NCBI RefSeq assembly: GCF_963855985.1
Contig: NC_087114.1
Coordinates: 3,559,001-3,623,000 of the forward strand
Source of the DNA: Ostrinia nubilalis
Taxonomy: Eukaryota > Arthropoda > Insecta > Lepidoptera > Crambidae
Reading direction: 5' to 3'
DNA: 64,000 nt
The translations under genes and the position numbers were made by a program. The first letter of the stretch is position 1; each line of letters begins with the position of its first letter. Of the stretch, positions 13,401 to 26,300 are shown one piece after another. The notes beneath the pieces are model-generated. The model had not been told where the DNA came from and made no database searches. It was given only the letters and a program-made list of their open reading frames with translations.

Positions 13401-16400
13401 TTTAGTTTTAAGTTGAGCTACAATTTTCAAAGATCCGTACATCAAATTGTCAATAGCCGAAATGTAGTACGTAAGACTCGTACTATGTTTGCGATTGTGA
13501 CATACATTAATTCTATTAACACTAATAGAATTATAACCTCTATAGGCGCCACGGAAGGAGTGACATGTTATGACGTGACAGTACATACAAATCTGCCCCC
13601 CTAGACAAAACGCACTTTTTGATCGAATCGAAAATCGAATCCGTCAAAACTCCATACAAAAAAGGGGCTTTTCGACCACTGTTCGACTGGTTTGCGATTA
13701 TAATTTGCACTTTGTCTAGACCCACTGAAGTCTTGCTGACGTTGGACCGTTACAAAATCGCCCTCCCGTGCCGGTCCCATACCTCAGGCACTGAGTTAAG
13801 CGCTAGTAGACCCATAGAAAGCGAGTAAGCGCAAGAAAAGTGAAGCACTTCAAACTACACTCGGCATCAAATAAATCGCACCTCCCGCGACAAGCACTTA
13901 TCAAACGTATGCATCCCCACTTCCCACCAACGTTGGTACCATTTGAAAGCCTAGTTCTAAACTTCATTTCATTAAAGGAAAGGTTTTTATCCCAAAAATG
14001 TGTCTTTACAAGGATCCAAAGTCACTTCTTTAAAAAATAGGTAGTTACGCTATAGCCATATTTTATGACTATAAAACTGTTATGTTGGGATTAATCGCTA
14101 TCCATCTGTTAAAGAGGACACTTTATTTGGTTTTATAACCATAAAAATTGGTCTAATTGATCCCAGAGGTGAGCCCAAAGTGAGGTCTATTTTCAAGTCG
14201 CATTTATGGTATATGTTAAGGCCGGGTAGCAGAGAAAATGGCGAAAATGAGGTTTTCATTTATCATTTTTGAGGTACTAAACTTTAAAATTAAAGGCTAA
14301 GATTTTTATTGGGCATAGTTGAGGATATTTTCTAGGGCTATTAACGGATGGAAACACGATTTGATGAAGTTGACTCGATAGAATAAATTCCCAAAGTTAC
14401 CTCTATTCGTTTTCTATTTATGGTTTTATTTTTAAAATAAGCGATTTGAGATTCTAAATCTTTTACTAAACTAAAGTTCAGAAATAACTTGAGGGCTTTT
14501 AACGGATGAAATTTTTATATTGCGTCTTATTTAGTTACTATGTTAAAAAATGTGGAAAAAATCGTCCATGACGGCTTGGACAATCTCAATCAGTCGCGCG
14601 GTGGCGCTTACGGAGGACGGACGCGTGTCAGTTTTATGGCCGTGACAGTTCGCGATTTGTCAATATTTTTGACAATGATGACTTTGATGAGTCACAGTAT
14701 AATAATATCAGTGCTACTGGAGAAAGCTAAAATTTTTGATAATTAAGAATTATCAATTTTGTCTACCTATTGAAATTTAAATCGTTCGCATCCTTTTAAA
14801 CGAAGACTCTACTCATGATACATACCTCATGGTACATTCCTCAAATATGAGACAAAACCAATGAGCTAAAATTACATTTTAATAGTACCTACATACAATC
14901 GTCTTACACTCTTTAGAAGACACTGACACTGATACAAATAAATAATAAAAAATTAGGTCAGTGGGTCAAATATAGGGGCAGCTGCACGTCACTGAAAGAC
15001 AATTCTGTTTACTCGGCATCTGGGCTGGAGAACATGAACCCTTGTTTACAGATGCAGATGTAAATGGAGTTATAACTGGACAAATTTTACATGAAATGTG
15101 TAACATAAATCAGTCAAAAGACACATACATGGAATACCAATAAGGTTGCGGAGGGAAAGCTACCTATTATAAACTAGCGGCCGCCCGCGACTTCGTTCGC
15201 GTAGACCTCGTTTTACCCCCGTTAGATATCATGTTGATAGATGGCGTTTCACGGCTTCCCCCGAATGAATATTTACGAACGTCATACAGTAGTTTGTCCA
15301 GCGCTGTAGATTTTAACTAATGACGATAGGTAGATGGCGCTTTTTAGACACTTCTTATTTATATATTGAAATTTATTTGTCATTTATATTGTCATAAGTG
15401 TTAGCCTATATGTTAATCTGGGTTATAAACAATAATACTGTAAAGTTTCAACAAAATCCGTTCAGTAGTTTTTGCGTGAAAGAGTAACAAACATCCAGAC
15501 ATCCAAACTTTCGCCTTTATAATATTAGTAGGAAGTAGGATATTTCACAATCCAAACTAATATTTACTATTTAGCATTTACTTACAGTAAATATTAGTTT
15601 GGATTGTGAAATGTTTAAAATAAAAAAAGAATAAAACAAAATAGGGTTTTAAATTACCTATCTTTATCTAATTTATAAAGAGGTAAAGTTTGTGTGTTTG
15701 TATATTTGTTAAATTGTAAGGGGTAATCTCGGGATCTGCTGAACCGATTTTTAAAAAATCTTTCACCAATAGAAAGCCACATTATATCTGAGTGTAATAG
15801 GTTATATAAAAACCGAAAAACTCTACCCGGGCGAAGCGGCGGGCGGAAAGCTAGTTTATTTATAATTATGTACGAGCATAATTATTAAAGTCTAAGTCAA
15901 ACATTCTTTATTTGTGTGGACCTATATTAACGAGAGGTTACAAGGCGTCAAATATTTCAAGAAAAAAATTAAAAACTACACTCGACATCAAATAAATCGC
16001 ACCTCCCGCGACAAGCATTTTCAAACGTATGCTTCCCCACTTCCCACCAATATTGGCACCATTTGAAAGCCTAGTTCTAACCTTCATTTCATTAAAGGAA
16101 AGGTTTTTACCCCAAAAATGTGTCTTTAGAAGGATCCAGAGTCACTTCTTCAAAAAACAGGTAGTTACGCTAGAGCCAACTTTTATGGCTATAAAACTGT
16201 TAAGTTGGGATTAATCGCTATCCATCTGTTAAAGAGTACACGTGAGATCATTATTTGGTTTTATAACCATAAAAATTGGTCTAATTGATCCCATAGGTGG
16301 GCCCAAAGTGAGGTATTTTTTCAAGTCACATTTATGGTATATGTTAATCATTTATTAAGAAATTAAATGTGTTTTTCTTTAAGGATATTTATTGGGCTTT

Positions 16401-17327
16401 CAAATAACACCAATATTGTTGGGGCACCATGATTGTGTCAGAAGAAAATCGTTAAAGTTCGCGTCGCGGAAGGTGCGGTTTATTTGATGTTGAGTATATT
16501 ATAAAGCTAAATTTTGCTCTCATGGAGCCTTTACCTACTCTGACAAATCAAGACTTAAAGAAGAAACTAATAATAAAACTATTTAATTGTCCTGCAATGA
16601 AAAGCTTGATCGGGTACAACACCTCAAGTTATTTTAGAACTTGATTTCATTAAAAGACTCTGAATATCAAATCGCTTAGGTATCTAAAGTCAAACGATTC
16701 TGAAATGTCAAGTGGCATAAAGTTGGGACCCATTAAGATAGTAGCGCCCTCCTGTCAATGACATACGTGGAACATTAGAGTATTGGACAACTAGTAAAAA
16801 TGCTTTGTCCTAAATGACTGACGGATATCGTAGAGACCTGAAAGTTGGAAGGTGTGTTCTTTGTATGACGTAGGCATCCGATTTTCCGAAATGGGGTCAT
16901 GAAATGAAGTGGGTGAAAAAAGGGGGCAAAGATTGTATGGGACAGTGATTCTTTGGTTCAATCTACTTGAAATTTTGCTTAACAATTCCTTAATATTATA
17001 ATTCATGACAAACATGTGAAAGGGGTAGAAAGTTATTTTGGGAGTCATTTGCGTCGAAGTTGATATCAATACTATACTGGTCATCACAAAAATCGGCCCA
17101 CCTACGTTTTACAGGAAAACTCGTTTCTACTGACACAATCATGGTGCCCCAACAATATTGGTGTTATTTGAAAGCCCAATAAATATCCTTAAAGAAAAAC
17201 ACATTTAATCTATACTTATAATAAATCTGTAGAGAGGTCAATTCTGTACATGAAATATATTTTCAAAATAACTATCAGGGGGTGATTAGTGATCGATACT
17301 GATGCCAAAAATGCAATCAGTAAAATT

Positions 17328-17360
<33 letters not shown>

Positions 17361-20300
17361 ATGTTCCTTATAGAAACAAAAACTACTCGACGGATTTTAA
17401 CGAAACTTGGTACAATTATTCTTCATACTCCTGGGCAGGTTATAGGATACTTAAGAATTCCCACGGGAACGGGAATTAGCGGGAAAATCCTTTTGTATGA
17501 AAAATCTAAACCGCTTAAGTTAGACGCTTGAAATTCGGCATTCAGGTACCTTAGTAAACTAAAAGCTTAGTTACAACAGGATATTGCAAAATTCCCACGG
17601 GAACGGGAGTTAGCGGGAAAAAACATTTGTATGAAAATCTCTAAACCGCGTAAGATAGACGCTTGAAATTTGGCATGCAGGCACCTTAGAAAACTTAAAG
17701 CTTAGTTACAACAAGATATTGCAAAATTCCCACGGGAACGGGAGTTAGCGGGAAAAAAAATTGTATGAAAAAATCAAAACCGCGTAAGATAGATGAAGGG
17801 GGTAAAACTTGATCCACGCGTACGAAGTCGCGGGCGGCCGCTAGTTTCCTAATAAACGATTAACATTTTATACAATAAATGTGACTTGAAAAACTTGAAA
17901 AAAGACCTCACTTTGGGCTCACCTCTGGGATCAATTAGACCAATTTTTATGGTTATAAAACCAAATAATGATCTCACGTGTCCTCTTTAACAGATGGATA
18001 GCGATTAATCCCAACTTAACAGTTTTATAGCCATAAAAGTTGGTTCAAGCGTAACTACCTATTTTTTGAAGAAGTGACTCTGGATTCTTCTATAGACACA
18101 TTTTTGGGGTAAAAACCTTTCCTTTAATGGAATGAAGTTTAGAACTAGGCTTTTAACTGGTAATATAGTATAGTAATATTGGTGGGAAGTGGGGATGCAT
18201 ACGTTTGAAAGTGCCTGTCGCGTGTGGGTCGATTTTTATGATGATCAGTGTAGATACTTACTGCTTTTGATTTAATTACTTTTTATTTTTACAAGTGTTT
18301 GATAACTCCATGTCAGATTGCAATTAATGTCAAGTGAAATCTCAAATTGAAATGTCTCAATCTCAATGAGGAGGCTCTGCATTTATTCCTAGAATTCCCC
18401 TAACACCGTCAAATTACCCTTTCGAATTCAAGACAGTGCAGTTTCCCATCAAAATCTGCTTCGTAATGACTATAAACAAAGCTCAAAGTCAAACTCTAGC
18501 AACCTCCGCATAAACTCCCATGAGTGCTCAGAGCGGGTGCCTGCGCCAGGTAACCGCGTGTGATGGTCATAGTGATTTTCGATACAGAGCCCCGTAATAC
18601 GTTGTACATAAATTATGGAAAGAAAACACCCAGACCAATACAAACAAATATGTATGCAATTTTAGTATGATATTTTTATTTATTAATAAACAAAAAGACT
18701 GAACAAAATTGATGCGTGTACTGATTAATGTAATTAACCACATGCTAAGTTTCGTGAATTGCAACAACTATAATTTATTATCCAAGCTCTAAATAATCGC
18801 TACTACGAGTAACTGATCATATAATGTTTTTCTGATGAACTGATCATTAAATGACCTACCGATAGGTCGGGTGACGTAATCTTGAAATTCTTTTGGCCGG
18901 CGCGGAACTTCCGGAAGGTTGGGTGATGCCACGCCTCTTTGAACCGTGTTTACTTTGGCAGTTATATTTTATATTTATTCGATTCTAAAATATATTCCCA
19001 AAAATTCTGAAAGGTGTTTTAATTTGTATCACTTGGATATGATTTGTATTAGAAAGTGTTGTGAGTGTGACGCTTGAACGGAAGGAAGTCAACCTAACCT
19101 AACCAACTGGTATTTTTATACTGTGTAGCCGCGAGAGCTCTTTGGCGCGTTGTCTTCGGCGAAGTATTGCGCGCGCAGATTTTGACAGCGTGAAATACCT
19201 ACTTTAGCAGAAATACCAAGCCTTAATCATTTATTTAGAAATAAAATGTATTTTTCTTTAAGGATATTTATTGGGCTTTCAAATAACACCAATATTGTTG
19301 GGGTACCGTAATTGTGTCAGAAGAAAATCTTTAAAGTTCGCGTCGCGGAAGGTGCGGTTTATTTGATGTTGAGTATATATCACTCGCTTAGATTTTCCCA
19401 TACATTCTGATAGTTGTCAAAGTCCAAACATAAATGTAAGATGACATATTAAGATGCCTTATTATAGCTGAAGTGCTTGTGTGAAGATCATCCATCTAGG
19501 TGCATTATTCTAAGTTAACAATATTCAACACTAGCGGCCGCCCGCGACTTCGTACGCGTGGATCCCGTTTTACCCCCTTCATCTATCTTACGCGGTTTAG
19601 ATTTTTTCATACAAATGTTTTTTCCCGCTAACTCCCGTTCCCGTGGGAATTTTGCAATATCCTGTTGTAACTAAGCTTTAAGTTGACTAAGGTACCTGCA
19701 TGCCAAATTTCAAGCGTCTAACTTAAGCAGTTTAGATTTTTCATACAAAAGGATTTTCCCGCTAATTCCCGTGCCCGTGGGAATTCCTAAGGATCCTATA
19801 ACCTGCCCAGGAGTACGAAGAATAATTGTACCAAGTTTCGTTAAAATCCGTCAAGTAGTTTTTGTTTCTATAAGGAACATACAGACAGACAGACAGACAA
19901 AAATTTTACTGATTGCATTTTTGGCATCAGTATCGATCACTTATCACCCCCTGATAGTTATTTTGAAAATATATTTCATGTACAGAATTGACCTCTCTAC
20001 AGATTTATTATAAGTATTAGATTATAAATCCATACGGGCAAAAGCTAGTATGTACTGTAAATCATTATCTTCTCTCTACTTCTAGATACATAGACGAACA
20101 AACAGAAGAAAACGCCACTCTACCCTCCCCGCTACCCAAAAAGAGGCGCGGGGCTTCCCCCACTGCTGAAAAAGAAAAGGAGAAAGAGACAAAAGAAAAA
20201 GCCCCTGAAAAGAGCGGGAAACTGTACAACGCTGTTCCACAGGTAATATAAAAAAGTTGTTAAGAACAGTTGAAAAGTAGTATTTTTTAATCTGTGGTCG

Positions 20301-23300
20301 TTAGTGTGAACATAAGCGTTGCCAATGTATATAATTGTTTACTTCTCGTTTACAAAAATAAATAAGTAAAATGATGTACTTTTTGGTACTAAAAAAATAT
20401 ATTGCACAAATAACAAAAATTTCGAAAAAACAAAAAGATTTTTTTGATTTGAACAATGTTTTCTCTTACAGTCGGAGCTTGAAGATCTGAAGGAACCGTT
20501 CAAATCGGGTAAGTTATCTGTTAAAGGCACATATCTTGAAAAATACTTACGATATTATAAATTTTTTTCCGCATTTATTTCCATTTAAAATTATTTATTT
20601 TTAATTCTTTTCCCAAAAAATTAAAACCTCATGTTACGTAACCTGTTTGCGTCTTAATTCCATGAACAAAAAAAACAAGCCACTTACTAATTTAAAAAAG
20701 AAAGTGTGCAGCGCGTTCGAAATTTGAATTTCCTCTCGCTCTTCAAAAGCGCGCGCAACTCGATACAGACAACACTAATTTTGTGTTTCGAAAAAAAAAA
20801 ACATTTTTATAAATTAACGAAAACTTAACTGAAATAGCTAGTGAATTTAAAAATAATTAAGTTTTAGTCATGGAGGATTTGTTCAGCCAAGATATTTTCA
20901 GTCAGTACGAAGATAATTTGATGGTTTCACCAACTGTAGACAGTGGTAATGATGTTAACAAAGACGATACTAAAAAGAAGGATGATTTACAGATGAATCA
21001 AGGTAAATATATTTTGAATACAATGTATATTGCTTTACAATATTATTTCCATTTATCAATAGGTAGTAGGTACTTATAAAAGAAAATTATTTTTTCTCGA
21101 GTTCGTTCGTTCGTTTCAGCCAAATGACGTCCACTGCTGGATAAAGGCCTCCCCCAAGGTTTTCCACAATGAACGGTCCTGTTTCTCGAGTTCAAGGCAG
21201 TGTTTTGCTCTATCATAAGTATGTATTATCTCGTTGATAGTCGTGCTTTTTTCGCGTTTGCCGGTTCAATTCCCGCATGGGCCTAACGAGTGTTATGAGA
21301 TGATTTGTTTAGTGTAAGAGATGAAACAATTTTTATTATTTGAATGCGTATTTTAATGTGAATAATAATAATTGGCATTTATGCGCGATTCCTAAGAATG
21401 GAAGTAATAGACTGTAACTTCATTAAAATGTTCGTAGTGTACAGTCGACGGCGGCGCATTAGACGATGTTTTCGTTGTAAAATAAATAAAATAATGCCTA
21501 TTAAAACTAGTTAGGAAGCCACTGTGTAAAGCTTGATGTGCCATTACAAACATTGATGTGTTTCTTGCGTCTTTTGACTAAGTACTTTTCATAATAAATG
21601 AAATATTTCATCTAATGGTACTTAATCGTATATTTCTGTAATCTACAATGTATTTTTAATCATTCACAGATGATAATAAGAAAACAATTGAAGAAACACA
21701 AAATGACAAACCAAATATCAAAATAATACCAACATTTGGCAAACAATCTCAAAATAAAACAAGAAATAAAACCCAATCGAAACCTAAGAAGTTTGTGCCG
21801 CCCACTAAAACAAATAACAAAATTGATACTGAAAATTCTAAATCTAATGCAACTCAGCCTATTTTAGAAGATACAACACAAAATTTGTCCAATAAACATT
21901 TTGAAGCCAATACATTTGACCCAACATTTGCCAATTTTGATGAAACTTTGACCAACATAGATCCAATCGATAATTTTCAACATCTCACTTTGGACATAAA
22001 TCCTGTTTTCAACGACAATTCAAACACCACAATAAACGATCAAGAAGTGGCGAAAATACAAAATATTAACAAAGCAACAACGTTATCTGGAATATTGACT
22101 GGTTCATACAATATTCTAAACAACGATGATTATAATATTTCGTTGCAAAACACTCAAAATTCTGATAAATCCGTCCAAAATTTGACACAAAAAACTAACT
22201 CCATATGCTCTGTAGCGTCTCTTAAAGTATACAAAGATTTGGACGCGAAAAGTTTTGAAATGAAACCTGAAAGACCACCTACAGAAGAAGATTTCTTGAA
22301 TTTATTCAAAAGAAATACTGAAATTGATAACCTAAAACCCGTCGTAATGTCTATAGAAAATGGAGATATGGGTTTTAATATGAAATATTCTGATTACGTT
22401 AAATCTCATCATTTAGAAGATGAACAAAATGATGAAGTAAATGTGACTGTGGAGAAAATTTTGCAAATGTACCCGAAGGAAAATTGTAATTTGATTAAAA
22501 TGAAACGAGGGAAGAAGAATTAAATGTGATTTAGTTTGTTAAATAAATTCGTTTCGTTAATTTAAATTGTTTTTGTTTATTTCAATGTTGCTAATGTATT
22601 TAGAACTAGCTTTCCGCCCGCGGCTTCGCGCGCGTGGACCCCTGAATCCTATGTTTTTCCAAAATAAAATTTAGCCTATGTTACTCGTGGATAATGTAGC
22701 TTTCGAATGGTGAAAGAATTTTTAAACACGGTCCAGTAGTTTTTGAGCCTATTCATTACAACCAAACAAACAAAGTTTTCCTCTTTATAATATTAGTGTA
22801 GACAAGATAGTACCTAATAATAATATCTATAAATTGAAAGGAAGTATACAGTCTATATTAGAATAGTGCTCTAATCTAAATCGATCAAATCGGGTTGAGG
22901 AATTTGATTGGTGTTTTTTTTTTTTTTCAATATTTAGACCCATCTAAAGAATTACAATGTAGTCTGACAGATTGAATTACGAAGATCTTGCGCCTAACTC
23001 AGTGCCTGAGGTATGGGATCGGCTCGGGAGGGTGTTTTTGTGACGTCATACGTCAGTGAGACTAGATCTCCTTCAGATTTATTTGAAAAATCTTCCTCTC
23101 TCCTAAAATGCAGTGCCCGACAGGGTCCATAATTGTATCTTACCTACTTTACCAATATTTGGTTTGTCACGACATATTGTCAGTGTCACCCCTCCCGTGC
23201 CGCTCCTATACCTCAAGGACTGACTTAGTTCTGAGCTAGACCTATAGACCTACAGTACTTCTCTAAAATATACATTACTAGCGGCCGCCCGCGACTTCGT

Positions 23301-26300
23301 ACGCGTGGAAACTTCCAACCCCCGTTTTACTCCCTAGGAGTTGAATTCTGCAAAATACCGTCTTAGTGAGCACCAAGTTCTAAAAGGAACCCCTATGCAA
23401 AATTTAAGACTCCTAGCACTTGTAGTGAGTCAGTCAATCAGTCAGTGACCTTTCGTTTTTATACAACTAAAAAATACTAAAGCCCGGTCTGTGAGCACGT
23501 AGAATTTTGTCGCGCTCGCACACTCACTGCGGGCGCCCGTCGCATAGTCGCGACAGCAATATAATTACGCGCGAGCGATAAGGATGGGTAGCTTGGGGTC
23601 ATTGAACAAAATTCTACGTGCTCGCAGACCAGACTATAAACGAAATGATTCTCCAACAGAGGACCCGGAGAAAGACAACATCCTAATAGCGTACTTGCCG
23701 TCGGGACAGTACGTAGGGGTGAAGCTTTTCCAGTCCCGTCCCACCAGTTTCAAGAACGACTCGTCTCGCCTACAGTGGGACAAGCGGGCCGCCTCTAATG
23801 CGCTCACTCTCAAACTGCAGTTGGGTAAGTGTCAGTCGGGACAGTACTTAAGTATAATGCAATGCATCTGGGACAAGTTGCGTCCCACCAGTTTCAATAA
23901 CGACTTGTACCGACTACTGTGGGAGAGCGCGCTCTCTCAAACATCGGGACACTAAGTATGGCACTGTCCCAGTAGCTTTAAAAATTACACGTCCCGTCTA
24001 CAGTAGGACAAGCGGGCTGCCTTTAATGCTCTCACTGTCAATCTGCAGTTGGGTAAGGGTGAATCAATCAGTACTTTACATAGGGACAGTATGTCCCACT
24101 AGTTTCAATAACGATTCGTCCCGCCTGCAATGGAACTAGCGAGCTGCTTGGACGCAGCTGTCTTTCAAACTGCAGTTAAGTAAGTGTAATCTAAATCGTG
24201 TACACAAGGTGGACAGACGAACTCATAAAGGTAGCAGGAATGCGCTGGATGCAGGCCGCTACCAACCGGCCAATCTGTAAATCATTGGAGAGGCCTATGT
24301 TCAGCAGTGGACGTCCTGTGGCTGCAATGATGATGATTTGCCCACACAATCTGTCATCCCCTTTGTTCCGGGTCCAATGACAATTAACTTCCCCCGGTAC
24401 AAACTTGGCCTTCACTGGTTGGGTTTTTGTTGGCGGTCAAGCTGTAGATCCTGGCAGCACAGGAGTTGCAGCGGTGGTAACGAGAGGCGGGAATAGTCCC
24501 GATTGCCCACACAATCTTGTTCAAATAAAATATTTTTTTGTTCACAGAAAGGGGTCAAATCACTCCTCTGTCGATTCAGGCACAACTGGTGATGGATCTC
24601 AACCTCACTGATGAAGAAAAAGCTGCCTTAGACAAGGAGAGGGAAACTGGTAAGTTTGTCCATACTATTACTTAACCCGGCGAACTTCGTACCGCCTATG
24701 TTCATCAGAAATTATGTAGGACTAGCGGCCGCCCGCGACTTCGTACGCGTGGATTCCGTCTTACCCCCTTAGGGGTGGACTTTCGTAAAAACCTTTCTTA
24801 GCGGATGCCTACGTCATAACATCTACCTGCATGCCAAATTTCAGCTCGATCCGTCCAGTGGTTTGGGCTGTGCGTTGATAGATCACTATGTCAGTCAGTC
24901 ACTTTTGAGTTTTGTATATTTAGATTTTAGACTCTTCTGGTGAAAGAATTTTTCAAATCGGTCTAGTGCTATTGGAGCCTATTCAATTTTTTAATTCAGT
25001 CAGTGCCTGGGGTTTGAGAGCAGCATGGGAGGGTGTTTTTGAGACGTCAAAGGTCAACGAGACTTCAGCTATACTTTACATTTGTATGCTCTGTCACGTC
25101 ATAATACACTCAACATCAAATAAACCGCACCTTCCGCGACGCGAACTTTAAAGATTTTCTTCTGACACAATCATGGTACCCCAACAATATTGGTGTTATG
25201 TGAAAGCCCAATAAATATCCTTAAAGAAAAATACATTTCATTTCTAAATAAATGATTAACATATACCATAAATGTGACTTGAAAAAATACCTCACTTTGG
25301 ACTCATCTCTGGGTTCAATTAGACCAATTTTTACGGTTATAAAACCAAATAAAGATCTCACATGTCCTCTTTAACAGATGGATAGCGATTAATCCCAACT
25401 TAAAAATTTTATAGTCATAAAAAATGGCTATAGCGTAACTACCTATTTTTTGAAGAAGTGACTCTGGATCCTTGTAAAGACACATTTTTGAGGTAAAAAC
25501 CTTTCCTTTAATGAAATGAAGTTTAAAACTAGGCTTTCAAATGGTTCCAATGTTGGTGGGAAGTGGGGATGCATACGTTTGATAAGTGCTTGTCGCGGGA
25601 GGTGCGATTTATTTGATGCCGAGTGTATGTCAATGTTACCCCTCCCGTGCCGCTGCCATACCTCAGGCACTGACTGAGTTTAGCGCTAGACCTAGTACGT
25701 AGGCCCTTTTTAGGGCACTTAAACACGTCCTAATAAATCTTACCTTGCTTAATGGCTGATTTACATGTAGTAAGTAGTTAAAAAAATCATTTATTAATCA
25801 GTCAAAAGCAGTCCATAGTTTGGTTAGTAACAATTTGATCTTAGAGACTATGTTAGTTAAGTGTTTAACTTAATTTTAAGTCTATATCCAAACTTCAAGC
25901 TCTTAACGTTTACTATGAAACTGCTTGTCAAAACGTGTCAAGTGTCAAGCCCTGCCCACCAACTTGACAGAAAAAATAAGTTAAAATATAGTTGCCTAAT
26001 TATCTACTTAACACGTGTAAATCAGCATTAAAATTAAAATCTTACATTTTAACTGAAACGTTTTATTTTTTGCAGAAGAGAAGAAGTCTCGCGTACAGTT
26101 CCTCAAGACTGAGATGAAGCTGATAGAGTTAGACGCCAAGATTAAGACGTGTTTATGCTTGGAGAAGGCAGACACTGAGCTGTGTTTAAAACTGCTGGAT
26201 GAGCTGATGGGTATGTAAAATTGTAAATAAAAAATATTATGTCAAGTAGTCCTTCAAGTACTTCGTGACACCCAAAGTAGGCACAAACTTCGCAACACCA

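Noticed and set aside
13005..13586. 193-codon minus-strand frame
   Set aside because: Runs through a non-LTR tail and unique DNA with no conserved motif; no start or splice context.
19088..19105. Telomeric TTAGG-type repeats (also near 56630 and 56675)
   Set aside because: Only two or three units; chance or part of a MITE, not a telomere or interstitial array.
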